From contig JBMNHF010000019.1 of the NCBI GenBank assembly GCA_050950205.1, positions 1 through 64,000 of the forward strand: DNA of 64,000 nucleotides, read 5' to 3'. This DNA is from WRAV01 sp050950205. GTDB taxonomy: Bacteria; Bacillota; Clostridia; Oscillospirales; Ruminococcaceae. The translations under genes were made by a program, and so were the position numbers. The notes under the pieces were generated by a model, which was not told where the DNA came from, searched no databases, and saw nothing but the letters and a program-made list of their open reading frames with translations. Shown in pieces: positions 37,135 through 46,186 of this stretch (its first letter is position 1; the number at the start of each line of letters is the position of its first letter).

Positions 37135-37710
37135 TCAGGAAAGCTCAAAGAAATCCATCTGGCCCTCCAGTTGTTCTGGCTCCTCTTTTGGTTCCTCCGG
37201 TTCTTCGGGGAGGATGGGAAGCTGCTCCAAACTGTTCAGTCCAAAGCTGCGCAAAAAAACGGAGGTGGTGCGGTAGGATATGGGTTTGCCGGGAATATTC
37301 AGTCTTCCTGCTTCTTCAATCAGGCCTTTTTCCACCAAAGACCGGATGATGGAGGAGCAGTCCACCCCCCGCACCTGCTCCACAAAGGAGCGGGTGACCG
37401 GCTGGTTGTAGGCAATGGTGGCAAGCACCTCCAAAGCCGCTTGGGAAAGAGGAGTGGTGCGGCGCAGCTCCAACACACTGCGAATCACATCGGCATATTC
37501 CGGCAAGGTACACATCTGCACCGCATTGTCCAGCATCACCAGGTCAAAGGGGCTTTGCTGACTTAAATAACGTTCCCGGATCCGGTTGATGCAGTGGCGG
37601 ATGACCGGTTCCTCCACTTCCAAAGCTTGGGCAATGCGGGAAAGCTCGATGGCCTCTCCCGCCGCAAAAACAATCGCCTCAATTTGGCGTTCACAACGAT
37701 TCCAGTTCAA
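37135..37710 (-). CDS. scpB: Condensin accessory protein ScpB
   Basis: 191 residues. A tandem winged-helix protein that binds ScpA and regulates SMC in chromosome segregation. Core motifs: IEAIVFAAGEAIELSRIAQA, LSQAALEVLATIAYNQPVTR, VDCSSIIRSLVEKGLIEEAG and YRTTSVFLRSFGL. The acidic C-terminus (EEPEEPKEEPEQ) is usual. TTG 37710 is chosen because AGGAGA lies nine bases upstream. A TTG at 37785 would add 25 unrelated residues. Confidence 0.92.
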   Translation of the reverse strand: MNWNRCERQIEAIVFAAGEAIELSRIAQALEVEEPVIRHCINRIRERYLSQQSPFDLVMLDNAVQMCTLPEYADVIRSVLELRRTTPLSQAALEVLATIAYNQPVTRSFVEQVRGVDCSSIIRSLVEKGLIEEAGRLNIPGKPISYRTTSVFLRSFGLNSLEQLPILPEEPEEPKEEPEQLEGQMDFFELS

Positions 37711-37798
37711 AACAGACGCTCTCCTGTCAAAAAGTGTAGTGGGTGCTGCGGCGCCTAAAGCGTCTTTCACCGTGGGTGTTCCCAAAGAAAAGTTGGGG

Positions 37799-38512
37799 TT
37801 ATTCTTCCTGCTTTTGGCTGGTGGAGGTCAGCTCCACCTGGTCACGGTGCAGGGTCACCTTGCCGGATTTGATCAGCTCCAGCAGGGCCAAAAAGGTGGC
37901 AATGACGCCACTGCGGTCTGTGTTCATGCGATAAAGCCTGTCCACCCGCACTCTGCCATCCACCCGAAGGGCACGCAAAACCGTAAAGATTTTGGTGGTT
38001 ACCGAAACGATGGGGCGGTTGACCAGTGGCTCAAACACCTCCTGAGAAGGCGGCAGACGCCTTGCCCCCCTTCCCATGGCATCGGCAAGGGCAGAAAGCA
38101 AAAGACTTGCCGGATGGGTTAGGGTGTAGGTGGGGTCAAATGAGATGGGGGCAGGTTCCCGCACAAAAAGGTCCTGACCGATATACAAAGAGCCAAGTGT
38201 TTTGGCTGCCTGTTTGCAGATGGAATATTCCACCAGCTGCCCGGTGAGATCTTGGCGAAGCTTTTCGTGCTCCTCCTCGTGGCGGGGCAGCAGAGAAACG
38301 GTTTTGATGTAAACCAACCGGCTGGCCATCTCCAAAAACTCGCTGGAAACCTCCAGATTTTGGTTTTTCCAAGAGTTGATGGTGTCCATATACTGTTCCA
38401 GTAGAGAGGAAATGTCGATATCCAAAATATTCAACTTGTGCTTTGAAATCAGGTGGAGAATCAAATCCAGCGGGGCCTGGTATTCCGCTACGGTAAAGCT
38501 GAGTGTTTCCAT
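37799..38512 (-). CDS. scpA: Condensin kleisin subunit ScpA
   Basis: 237 residues. The kleisin that closes the SMC ring. It begins METLSFTVAEYQAPLDLILH and continues ISKHKLNILDIDISSLLEQY, with FLEMASRLVYIKTVSLLPRH, all conserved. ATG 38512 is preceded by CGGGAG. The preceding protease gene ends at 38515, so the genes touch. scpB starts about 90 bases downstream. Confidence 0.93.
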   Translation of the reverse strand: METLSFTVAEYQAPLDLILHLISKHKLNILDIDISSLLEQYMDTINSWKNQNLEVSSEFLEMASRLVYIKTVSLLPRHEEEHEKLRQDLTGQLVEYSICKQAAKTLGSLYIGQDLFVREPAPISFDPTYTLTHPASLLLSALADAMGRGARRLPPSQEVFEPLVNRPIVSVTTKIFTVLRALRVDGRVRVDRLYRMNTDRSGVIATFLALLELIKSGKVTLHRDQVELTSTSQKQEE

Positions 38513-38514
38513 GG

Positions 38515-39183
38515 TCATCTCCCGGCAAACAGGATATCAATGGGGCGGGTGACAACATCCAACAGAACGAGAAGCTGGCCTCTCAAAAAAGAAAGGGGGG
38601 TACTGAGAACCCCGGTCCACAACAGGACAAACAAAGCAATCACAATCATTCTATCGTAACGGGCCATCCGGTAATAGATGCGGTCGGGCAGAATGGCTCC
38701 CAGCAACTTCGAGCCATCCAAGGGGGGAATGGGCAGCAAATTAAACACTGCCAGCCCCAAATTGACGATGATGATAATCTCCAAAATGGAAAGGAAAATG
38801 GCTACCGTTCGAATATTTGACAGGCCGGTGTAAAAAAACATCTTAAACACTGCCAGCAAAAGGATGGACATCAGAATATTGGAAAGGGGTCCGGCTGCAG
38901 CCGTCAAAGCCATATCCCGCTTGGGGTGCCGAAAACGGCGGGCATCCACCGGCACCGGCTTGGCATAGCCAAAACCCACAAAAATCAGCAGAAGGCTTCC
39001 CCACAAATCCAGGTGGCGTATGGGGTTCAGAGTCAGGCGCCCCTGCCTGCGGGCGGTGTCGTCCCCCAATTTGTCCGCAACATAAGCATGGGCAAATTCA
39101 TGGACCGGCAAACAAGCGCACAGCACCAAAGCTCTGACCAACCATTCAAAAAGGGTCTGGCGACCCTGGGGCGTCATGGTCAT
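38515..39183 (-). CDS. Site-2 protease family membrane metalloprotease
   Basis: A 222-residue M50 family protein with the zinc-binding LPVHEFAHAYVADKLGD in its first helices and the second ligand in NLLPIPPLDGSKLLG. Five or six hydrophobic segments are visible. These short M50 proteins are the usual partners upstream of scpA in Clostridia. The substrate is unknown. ATG 39183 follows AAAGGGGG. A promoter lies at 39219-39246. Confidence 0.9.
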   Translation of the reverse strand: MTMTPQGRQTLFEWLVRALVLCACLPVHEFAHAYVADKLGDDTARRQGRLTLNPIRHLDLWGSLLLIFVGFGYAKPVPVDARRFRHPKRDMALTAAAGPLSNILMSILLLAVFKMFFYTGLSNIRTVAIFLSILEIIIIVNLGLAVFNLLPIPPLDGSKLLGAILPDRIYYRMARYDRMIVIALFVLLWTGVLSTPLSFLRGQLLVLLDVVTRPIDILFAGR

Positions 39184-39218
39184 GGCGCACCCCCTTTGGT
39201 GAATTTTTCTATTCTTAT

Positions 39219-39246
39219 ATTATAACAGAGAGATGTCAAATTACAA
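39219..39246 (-). promoter_or_regulatory. Sigma-A-like promoter of the protease-scpAB unit
   Basis: On the minus strand TTGTAA (39241-39246) and a perfect TATAAT (39219-39224) are separated by 16 bases. The start codon is 36 bases further on. Confidence 0.6.
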
Positions 39247-39377
39247 GCAGCAGGAAGCCGCGCCAATGGGAAAAGGAAAAGCCTTTCCACAACCTTTTTA
39301 TTAAAGAATCTTCGTGCTATCCGGTACCGCCGCCTCATAAGTATGGAATAAGGATTGACTGTGGAGGAGGGATCCCT

Positions 39378-40667
39378 ATGATTATCCATGTGGTGGAGCC
39401 GGGGGACAGCATCTATTCCATTGCGCAGCAGTACGGGGTAAGTGCGGAAAGACTGCTGACCGACAACGGGCTGGGGCGCTTTCAAAGTCTGGTGGTGGGG
39501 CAGACAGTGGTGGTGCTGTTTCCCGCCGAGGTTCACACGGTAACTGCGGGGGATACTCTCACGCAAATTGCCGCCGATTACGGGGTCAGTGTCAACACGT
39601 TGCTGCAAAACAACCCCATCCTCACCGCAAATTGGTTTCTTTACGAAGGGCAGACCATTGTGATTCGCTTTGACGACCAAAAGCAGGGCTTTATTGCCAC
39701 CAACGGTTACGTCTATCCCTTTGTCAACCGGTGGGTGCTGCGCAGGCAACTTCCCTACCTGACCTATTTGAGTATTTTTACCTATGGATTTACCCCCGAA
39801 GGGGAGCTGGTGGTGCCCGACGACGATGAGGAGCTTATTGCCATTGCTTTGGAGTATGATACGGCACCTCTTATGGTGTTTGCCGCCATGTCGCGGGAGG
39901 GGACCTTTTCCAGCGAACTTGCCGCCCAGCTGTTCAACGATCTGGAGCTGCAGCAAAAGGTGTTGGACGCTTTGTCTAGTACCATTGTGGAAAAGGGATA
40001 CTATGGCATCGATGTGGACTTTGAATTTGTAGGGGGAGAGAACAGCGCGGCCTTTGTGGAATTTGTGCAGCGCCTGCACCAGCGCATGGTCGCTCTTGGC
40101 AAGGTAGTATTTGTCACCCTGGCGCCCAAGATCAGCAGCGACCAGCCGGGGACCCTGTATGAGGGCCACGATTACGGCGGGCTGGGAGCCGCCTCCGACC
40201 GGGCGCTTTTGATGACCTACGAGTGGGGGTATACTTTTGGTCCGCCTATGGCGGTGGCCCCCATCAACAACGTCCGCCAGGTGGTGGAGTATGCAGCCAC
40301 CCAAATTCCCATTCAAAAGCTGCTGCTGGGGATGCCCAATTACGGTTACGATTGGCCGCTGCCTTTTGTGCAGGGAGAGACCATGGCCCGCACCATTGGA
40401 AATGTTGAGGCGGTGGAGATTGCCCGGCGCAACAGAGTGCCCATTCAATACGACGAAGTAGCTCAGGCACCCTTTTTCCGGTACTTTTTCCCTCCCGATG
40501 GCCGGGAACATGAGGTTTGGTTTGAAGATGCCCGCAGCGTTCAGGCCAAGGCTCGTCTGGTCAACGAATATGGCCTGTATGGAATGGGCATCTGGCAGCT
40601 GATGCGCTATTTCCCCCAGATGTGGCTGGTCATCAACAGTATGTACCATATCATTAAACTGTTGTAA
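39378..40667 (+). CDS. Spore-wall hydrolase: two LysM plus GH18 (YaaH/SleL type)
   Basis: A 429-residue enzyme. Two LysM domains (IHVVEPGDSIYSIAQQYGVS and VHTVTAGDTLTQIAADYGVS; residues 1-48 and 50-98) bind peptidoglycan. A GH18 barrel follows, with the catalytic DxxDxDxE block YYGIDVDFEFV near residue 215. It cleaves N-acetylglucosaminyl bonds in cortex fragments during germination. No signal peptide is present, as expected for a protein made inside the mother cell or forespore. GGAGGAGGG precedes ATG 39378. Its terminator is at 40776. Confidence 0.9.
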   Translation: MIIHVVEPGDSIYSIAQQYGVSAERLLTDNGLGRFQSLVVGQTVVVLFPAEVHTVTAGDTLTQIAADYGVSVNTLLQNNPILTANWFLYEGQTIVIRFDDQKQGFIATNGYVYPFVNRWVLRRQLPYLTYLSIFTYGFTPEGELVVPDDDEELIAIALEYDTAPLMVFAAMSREGTFSSELAAQLFNDLELQQKVLDALSSTIVEKGYYGIDVDFEFVGGENSAAFVEFVQRLHQRMVALGKVVFVTLAPKISSDQPGTLYEGHDYGGLGAASDRALLMTYEWGYTFGPPMAVAPINNVRQVVEYAATQIPIQKLLLGMPNYGYDWPLPFVQGETMARTIGNVEAVEIARRNRVPIQYDEVAQAPFFRYFFPPDGREHEVWFEDARSVQAKARLVNEYGLYGMGIWQLMRYFPQMWLVINSMYHIIKLL

Positions 40668-40775
40668 TCACCAAATTAAGTCCCCAGCCATCCATTGGGC
40701 AACGGTTGCAGTTTTCATTTTTACCCGCTACCTGCTGTGGTTTTTCATACGGTGCAGTTCCCCTGCAACAATTGT

Positions 40776-40811
40776 GCCCCCTGATGATTTTTCTGTATCA
40801 GGGGGCTTTTT
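40776..40811 (+). terminator. Terminator of the spore-wall hydrolase gene
   Basis: GCCCCCTGAT and ATCAGGGGGC pair over 10 bp with an 11-base loop and are followed by TTTTT. Confidence 0.9.
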
Positions 40812-40822
40812 GGTGTCTTATA

Positions 40823-41485
40823 TTAGGATTGTTGCATGCAATCTGCCAAAATCTTGACGGCGGAACTGGTGCCCAGCCGGGTGCATCCTTCCCGCAGGTA
40901 GGCTTCCATATCCTCCCGCGTGCGAATGCCACCGGAAGCCTTCATCTGCACTCCGGGGCCAATGTGCTCCCGAAACAGACGGATATCCTCCAAGCTGGCT
41001 CCGCCGGTTCCAAAGCCGGTGGAGGTTTTGATAAAATCCGCCCCCGCCTCGGTGACGCAGCGGCAAAGGGCAATCTTTTCCTCCCGGGTGAGGTAGCAGG
41101 TTTCCACAATCACCTTGAGGATGTGGTGGCCAACGGCCTCTTTCACCGCTGCAATCTCCCGGGTAACGGCGGTAAAATCCCCGTTTTTGACATCGGTGAG
41201 GTTGATTACCATATCCACCTCAAAAGCCCCCTGCGCCACGGCGGTTTTGGCCCCCTCCACCTTGGCTGGGGTGGAATCATATCCCAAGGGGAAGCCGATG
41301 ACGGTGCAGATGACCGGCTTTTCTCCCGGCAGGCAGGCAATGGGCTCCACATAGCAGGGAGGCACGCAAACGGTAGCGGTTTGATACACCATTGCCTCAA
41401 TGCACAGGCTTTGTATTTCCGGCCAAGTGGCAGTGGGGCGAAGGAGTGTGTGATCCACATGTCTTAAGATATCGCAGGCATTCAT
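40823..41485 (-). CDS. deoC: Deoxyribose-phosphate aldolase
   Basis: A 220-residue TIM-barrel aldolase splitting 2-deoxyribose-5-phosphate to acetaldehyde and glyceraldehyde-3-phosphate in nucleoside salvage. The Schiff-base lysine is in GADFIKTSTGFG, the second lysine in VQMKASGGIRT, and DHTLLRP opens the barrel. The length is normal. It is apparently alone. Confidence 0.95.
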   Translation of the reverse strand: MNACDILRHVDHTLLRPTATWPEIQSLCIEAMVYQTATVCVPPCYVEPIACLPGEKPVICTVIGFPLGYDSTPAKVEGAKTAVAQGAFEVDMVINLTDVKNGDFTAVTREIAAVKEAVGHHILKVIVETCYLTREEKIALCRCVTEAGADFIKTSTGFGTGGASLEDIRLFREHIGPGVQMKASGGIRTREDMEAYLREGCTRLGTSSAVKILADCMQQS

Positions 41486-41549
41486 CGGTGTTTTTCCTTT
41501 CTGCCAGAATAGTTTTTAAAAAAATCCATCACCGCAAAGCACCACCCCT

Positions 41550-42371
41550 TTATGGTTTGGACTCTCCCTTCTCTGCCGTGGGGAAGGGCTGAGGGGCTGA
41601 GTGTTTGCCGGAAGGTTCCTCCCATTGCCCTAACAGAGAGCACATCCAGCGGTGTACATCCATGCCGTAGGCCTGCCGGAGGTGTTGGGCGGTCAGCACC
41701 TGCTCTACGGTGCCGGCCGCCACCTTCCTGCCCTTTTCCATCAAAAGGGCGTGGGTGCCGTAGGCTCCGGCCAGACTAAGGTCGTGCACCACCGACAGCA
41801 CCCCTCGGCCGGGTTGGCGCACCCATCTTCCGATCAGTTCAAACACCTGCTTTTGGTAGGGAAGGTCCAGGTGGTTGGTGGGTTCGTCCAGAATCAGCAG
41901 GCGGGGGTCCTGTGCCAGTACCTGAGCTAAAAAGGTCCGCTGCAGCTCCCCTCCCGACAGTGTTGTCACCTTCTGTCTTCGAAGATCTTCCAAGCCGGTA
42001 AGGCTTAAGGCTTCCGCCACCTTTTTCTCGTCCTCTTTCCCCCCGGTCATCAATCCTTCTCCATAGGCATAGCGGCCCAGGCGGACAATCTCCTCCACGG
42101 TGAAGCCGTATCCCACGTGGTGGCTTTGCATCAACACCCCAAGGCTTTTGGCTATCTCCCGGGGTTTGAACGCAGCAAGATCCCGGCCTTGGAAGGATAT
42201 TTTGCCGGTATAGTGGATGCTTTGGGAAATGGCTCCCACCAAGGTGCTTTTTCCGGCGCCGTTGGGCCCCACCACCATCAGCCAGCTTCCTTCTTCCAGG
42301 GCAAAGCTCAGCTTATCCACAATGGTGAGAGGGCCGTAGCGGACCGTGAGCTGTTCCACCTGCAGCATCAT
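41550..42371 (-). CDS. Iron-siderophore/cobalamin-type ABC ATPase
   Basis: A 273-residue ATPase of the FepC/BtuD group: Walker A VVGPNGAGKST, signature TLSGGELQRTFLAQ, Walker B LLILDEPTNHLDL, switch SVVHDLSLAGAYG. It powers the permease whose gene overlaps its start by four bases. The tail (about 25 residues, SGKHSAPQPFPTAEKG) is unusual but probably harmless. The ligand is not determined. Confidence 0.92.
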   Translation of the reverse strand: MMLQVEQLTVRYGPLTIVDKLSFALEEGSWLMVVGPNGAGKSTLVGAISQSIHYTGKISFQGRDLAAFKPREIAKSLGVLMQSHHVGYGFTVEEIVRLGRYAYGEGLMTGGKEDEKKVAEALSLTGLEDLRRQKVTTLSGGELQRTFLAQVLAQDPRLLILDEPTNHLDLPYQKQVFELIGRWVRQPGRGVLSVVHDLSLAGAYGTHALLMEKGRKVAAGTVEQVLTAQHLRQAYGMDVHRWMCSLLGQWEEPSGKHSAPQPFPTAEKGESKP

Positions 42372-43402
42372 CCCCCCGCCTTTCTGCTGGAGTAAAAGAT
42401 ATAGACAAACATCACCGAGCCCACCATGGAGGTCACCACCCCAATGGGCAGCTCCAGCGGAGAGAGGAGCACCCGACTGATGAGGTCTGCCAGCATTAAA
42501 AATCCCGCTCCCAGAAACAAAGTGGCAGGCAACAGCTTTTTGTGGTTGGGGCCTGTGAGGATGCGGGTGATGTGGGGAATCACCAGCCCCACAAAAGCAA
42601 TGGTGCCCCCAATGGAAACACAGACACCGATGAGGACTGAAACCACAATTAAAACCCTTAGCTTAACCTTGCGGACATCCACGCCGATATGGCGGGCGTT
42701 TTCTTCCCCCACCGCAAAGGCGTTGAGCTCCCGGGCGTGGAGCAGCAAAATGCCGCCGCATACTGCCAGGGCCAAACAAAGGGTCAACCCTCCCCGGTAG
42801 GTGCTCCCTGCCAGAGAACCCATGGTCCAAAAGGTAATGGCCTGGAGCTTTTCTCCTGCAAAGGCAATCAGCAGGTTAATGAGGCTGCTGCAAAACATGG
42901 AAAAAATCACCCCCACCAAAATGATGGTGTTGGTGGAAAGGGAGTAGTCCAGCCGGTAGGAAAGGGAAAGAATCAGCAGCAGGGAGAAAAACGAAAACAA
43001 AATGGCAAAGAGCATGGTTCCCCCGCCCGGCAGGCCGGGAATTTGAATTCCCAAGGTGATGGCCAGCACCGCCCCCAAAGACGCCCCCGAAGAAACCCCC
43101 AGAGTGGCTCCATCGGCCAAGGGATTGCGCAAAAGCCCCTGCATCGCCGCCCCACACAGAGAAAGAGAAGCCCCCACCAAGGCGGTGGACATCACCCGGG
43201 GCAGGCGGACTTGGAGGATGATGGCATCAAACAGCTCTCCGGCGGAATGCCCGGTGAGGATGCGCAGGGTTTCTCTCAGCGGAACCGAGACACTTCCGGC
43301 GCAAATGCAAAGAAAAAATATCGCCATCACCACAACGCCCAGTAGCAGGTATTGACCGATTCCAAAGCCCTCGGCTTGTCGTTTCGTTTGCTGCTTTGCC
43401 AT
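42368..43402 (-). CDS. FecCD-type ABC permease
   Basis: A 344-residue protein with about ten hydrophobic helices and the family blocks LRLPRVMSTALVGASLSLCG, MQGLLRNPLADGATLGVSSG and IGGTIAFVGLVIPHITR. It imports iron-siderophore, heme or cobalamin. ATG 43402 is chosen over an in-frame start at 43453 because the family begins here. The operon has no substrate-binding lipoprotein gene on either side, so it probably uses one encoded elsewhere. Confidence 0.92.
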   Translation of the reverse strand: MAKQQTKRQAEGFGIGQYLLLGVVVMAIFFLCICAGSVSVPLRETLRILTGHSAGELFDAIILQVRLPRVMSTALVGASLSLCGAAMQGLLRNPLADGATLGVSSGASLGAVLAITLGIQIPGLPGGGTMLFAILFSFFSLLLILSLSYRLDYSLSTNTIILVGVIFSMFCSSLINLLIAFAGEKLQAITFWTMGSLAGSTYRGGLTLCLALAVCGGILLLHARELNAFAVGEENARHIGVDVRKVKLRVLIVVSVLIGVCVSIGGTIAFVGLVIPHITRILTGPNHKKLLPATLFLGAGFLMLADLISRVLLSPLELPIGVVTSMVGSVMFVYIFYSSRKAGG

Positions 43403-43491
43403 GCTTCTACATCCTTGCAAAGAATATTTCTCCGGAACTTGCTTGCTGTTCAAGTTCCATAGAACCCCTGCATAAGCGATTGAATAAAATA

Positions 43492-43521
43492 ATCATACCA
43501 TATTTTGAAGAGTCAAAGCAA
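43492..43521 (-). promoter_or_regulatory. Possible promoter of the FecCD transporter
   Basis: On the minus strand TATGAT (43492-43497) lies 18 bases from TTGCTT (43516-43521). It is 90 bases before the ATG. No cobalamin riboswitch or Fur box was recognised in the leader. Confidence 0.35.
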
Positions 43522-43530
43522 TGTCCATAC

Positions 43531-43575
43531 AAAGAAGATCCGCCCCCAAGTCATAAAAGAATCCTCGGGGGCGGA
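43531..43575 (-). terminator. Terminator after iorB
   Basis: On the minus strand TCCGCCCCCGAG and CTTGGGGGCGGA form a 12-bp GC-rich stem, followed by TCTTCTTTG. Confidence 0.75.
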
Positions 43576-43646
43576 CAGTGTTGCTAACCTGTTTAAACTT
43601 GCGGCGGGGATAAGAAATCGGCTCTATAGCATCCCCCACGCCTTGG

Positions 43647-44222
43647 TCAAGCTCCAACCAGCTGCATTCCTCTGGCCAGAGCCTTTTGATTGAGTTCCAC
43701 AAAGGCGGGCTTTACATTCTCGGCAATGATCCGGTTCCAGTCAATGTCGGTCAGGCCCATCTTGGCTACCGTGGCTCCCAGCAGCAGAATGTTGAGCACC
43801 TTGGGATTTCCCAGCTTGACCGCTTCGCCAAAGGCATCCATGGTTACGGTTTGGGCACGGGCTTTCAGCTCCTCCACAATGCCGTGGGGATAAGGGGTGA
43901 CGCCACTGACCACCGGCATGGGGCTGATGGCGTAATCGTTGACCACCACCTTGCCGTCGGGGCGCAGATACTCCAGCCAGCGCAGGGCCTCCATCTTTTC
44001 AAAGGCTACCAGAATATCGGCGCCGCCCTTTTCAATGACGGGAGACTGCACCTGCCGGCCATACCGCACCTGGGAGGAAACCGAGCCTCCCCGCTGGGAC
44101 ATGCCGTGAATCTCGCTCATTTTAACGTCGTAGCCAGCTTCCATCAACCCGATGGTCAGCAGTTTGCTGGCCAGAATGGTGCCTTGGCCTCCGACGCCCA
44201 CCAAAAGAATGCTCTTTGTCAT
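43647..44222 (-). CDS. iorB: Indolepyruvate ferredoxin oxidoreductase, beta subunit
   Basis: 191 residues. The gamma/beta-type domain subunit that completes the alpha2-beta2 enzyme oxidising aryl pyruvates to aryl-acetyl-CoA with ferredoxin reduction. It starts TKSILLVGVGGQGTILASKL, the conserved loop, and has MSEIHGMSQRGGSVSSQVRY. ATG 44222 overlaps the iorA stop (ATGA) with GGAGGAAGCAGGG upstream. The longer frame from 44303 is out of family. Confidence 0.95.
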   Translation of the reverse strand: MTKSILLVGVGGQGTILASKLLTIGLMEAGYDVKMSEIHGMSQRGGSVSSQVRYGRQVQSPVIEKGGADILVAFEKMEALRWLEYLRPDGKVVVNDYAISPMPVVSGVTPYPHGIVEELKARAQTVTMDAFGEAVKLGNPKVLNILLLGATVAKMGLTDIDWNRIIAENVKPAFVELNQKALARGMQLVGA

Positions 44223-46009
44223 ATCCCTGCTTCCTCCTTTTTGGGGGCTTTGCCAATGGCCTGTTTGGGGCAGATTTGGGCGCAAACGCTGCAGCCCACA
44301 CATTGAGGGGCATCAATGCTGGATTTCTTGTTCTCCTTCATGGAAATGGCGGGGCATCCGCTGCGAATGCAGGCCTTGCAGCCAATGCAAAGGTCCTCGT
44401 TGACCAGATACTTGGTGGTAAAGGGGTTGCCCCAGGCAGAGCGCTCCGCCGTATCCATCTTTTTAAGGACGCAGGGCCACTTGGTGATGATGACCGAAGC
44501 TTCCTCCAGGGCAAGGGCGTCATCCAGAGCTTTGCGCACGGCTTTGAGGTCGTTGGGGTTGACCTCCATCACATGCTTTGCGCCCAGCGCCTTGACAATG
44601 GTGGCGATATCCATTTCCGGGGCGGGCTTGCCGCTGGCCTGCTTTCCGGAGCCGGGGTTTTCCTGATGCCCCGTCATGCCGGTAATGCGGTTGTCCAAAA
44701 TGACACAGATGGTTTTGCTGTTGTTGTACAGCACCTCGATGAGCGAATTGATGCCGGTGTGGAAGAAGGTGGAGTCCCCCATCACACCTACCACCCGCTT
44801 ATTCTGCCCGGAAAGGTCAAAGGCCTTTTGCATGCCGTGGCCTACACTAAAGGCGCCCCCCATGCAGATAGCGGTGTCCATGGCGTTGTAGGGCGGGGCA
44901 AAGCCCAGAGTGTAGCATCCAATATCGCCGGACACCACCACGTTTTTCTTTTTGCCCAACTCATAGAAAAATCCCCGGTGGGGGCAGCCGGCGCACAGGG
45001 TGGGAGGGCGGGCCACAATTTTGTCCCTGCTGTACTCCATCACCGGCAGCTCTCCCTGGCCCAGTGCATGGCGCAGGACATCGGGGGTCAGCTCGCCAAA
45101 GGCGGGGAATATCTCCTTACCCTTGCAGGCAATCCCCATGGATTTGACCCAGTGTTCCAGATAGGGGTCATTTTCTTCCAACACATAGATAATGTCCACC
45201 TTCTGGGCAAACTGTTTGAGCAGGTTGTCGGGCAGAGGGTTGGTAAATCCCAGTTTTAAGTAGGTGGCCCTGTCTCCAAACACTTCCCGGGCGTAGTGGT
45301 AGCAGATTCCCGAGGTGACCACACCGATGTTTCCGCCCTCTACTATGTAGTTAAAGGAACAGGTTTCGGAATACGCCTTAAGGGCCTGCATCCGCTTCGC
45401 CAGCTGGACGCGAAGCGCCCGGGCATTGGCGGGAACGGTGACATGTTTTTGGGCATTCTTCTGATAGGCAATGGGCTGAAATTCTTCCCGCTCACTGCAC
45501 GTTACAATGCTCTTGGAGTGGCAAACCCGGGTGGTGGTGCGCAGCAGAACAGGAACGCCAAATTGCTCACTGATCTCATAGGCAGCTTTGGTCATATCCC
45601 TACACTCCTGGCTGTTGGAGGGTTCCAGCAGCGCCCATTTGGCAGAGGAGGCGTAGTTGCGGTTATCCTGCTCGTTCTGGGAGGAGTGCATCCCCGGCTC
45701 GTCCGCACTCACCAGCACCAAGCCGCCTCCCACGCCGGTATAGCCAAAGGTAAAGAGAGGGTCGGCAGCCACGTTCACCCCCACATGCTTCATAGAGGCA
45801 AGGGAGCGCACCCCGGCGATGGAGGCGCCAATGGCAGCTTCCAGGGCCACCTTTTCGTTGGGAGCCCACTCTGCCTGAATTTCCGGGTAGTTTACAATAT
45901 TCTCTAGAATCTCTGTGCTGGGGGTACCGGGATAGGCGGAGGCAAATGTGACCCCTGCTTCCCAGGCACCTCTGGCAATTGCCTCGTTGCCTGTCATCAA
46001 TTGCTTCAT
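44219..46009 (-). CDS. iorA: Indolepyruvate ferredoxin oxidoreductase, alpha subunit
   Basis: A 596-residue thiamine-pyrophosphate-dependent enzyme used in fermentation of aromatic amino acids. The pyrimidine-binding part starts MTGNEAIARGAWEAGVTFAS. The TPP site is in MGDSTFFHTGINSLIEVLYN (GDS...N). The C-terminal ferredoxin domain holds two [4Fe-4S] motifs, CIGCKACIRSGCP and CVGCSVCAQICP. It is followed by the coupled iorB. It has its own promoter and a structured leader of about 140 bases. Confidence 0.96.
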   Translation of the reverse strand: MKQLMTGNEAIARGAWEAGVTFASAYPGTPSTEILENIVNYPEIQAEWAPNEKVALEAAIGASIAGVRSLASMKHVGVNVAADPLFTFGYTGVGGGLVLVSADEPGMHSSQNEQDNRNYASSAKWALLEPSNSQECRDMTKAAYEISEQFGVPVLLRTTTRVCHSKSIVTCSEREEFQPIAYQKNAQKHVTVPANARALRVQLAKRMQALKAYSETCSFNYIVEGGNIGVVTSGICYHYAREVFGDRATYLKLGFTNPLPDNLLKQFAQKVDIIYVLEENDPYLEHWVKSMGIACKGKEIFPAFGELTPDVLRHALGQGELPVMEYSRDKIVARPPTLCAGCPHRGFFYELGKKKNVVVSGDIGCYTLGFAPPYNAMDTAICMGGAFSVGHGMQKAFDLSGQNKRVVGVMGDSTFFHTGINSLIEVLYNNSKTICVILDNRITGMTGHQENPGSGKQASGKPAPEMDIATIVKALGAKHVMEVNPNDLKAVRKALDDALALEEASVIITKWPCVLKKMDTAERSAWGNPFTTKYLVNEDLCIGCKACIRSGCPAISMKENKKSSIDAPQCVGCSVCAQICPKQAIGKAPKKEEAGI

Positions 46010-46186
46010 AGCGTGCCTCTTTTCCCCGCGGATGCTTTTGCACCCCGACTTCTCCTCCGCGGTGGAGTAGCCGGTATTCTGATCGGCGTAACGCCTGGCT
46101 TAACTGCGCTGTTCTAAAATGGCATCGCGCAGGATTTAGCATGTAAATATTCTTTTAAGTATAGTGCTTTTTCTGAAACATTTCAA
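46010..46186 (-). promoter_or_regulatory. Promoter and structured leader of iorAB
   Basis: TTGAAA (46181-46186, minus) and TATACT (46158-46163) are spaced by 17 bases, a near-ideal promoter. The transcript leader of about 140 bases has several hairpins: CTGCGC with GCGCAG, GGCG-TTA-CGCC, CCGGCT with AGTCGG enclosing TCC/GGA, and CCGCGGA with TCCGCGG. No known riboswitch consensus, T-box or TPP element was matched by eye. The ribosome site before the ATG is poor (GAGGCACGCT), so folding may control it. Confidence 0.6.

Noticed and set aside
39180..40649. A 489-codon minus-strand ORF
   Set aside because: Antisense of the LysM-GH18 hydrolase gene, whose domains are unmistakable on the plus strand.
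46010..46157. TPP riboswitch or T-box ahead of iorAB
   Set aside because: The TPP core (CTGAGA, ACCTGATCTGG) and the T-box sequence (GGGTGG-ACCGCG) are not present, although CCACCGCGG looks superficially similar.
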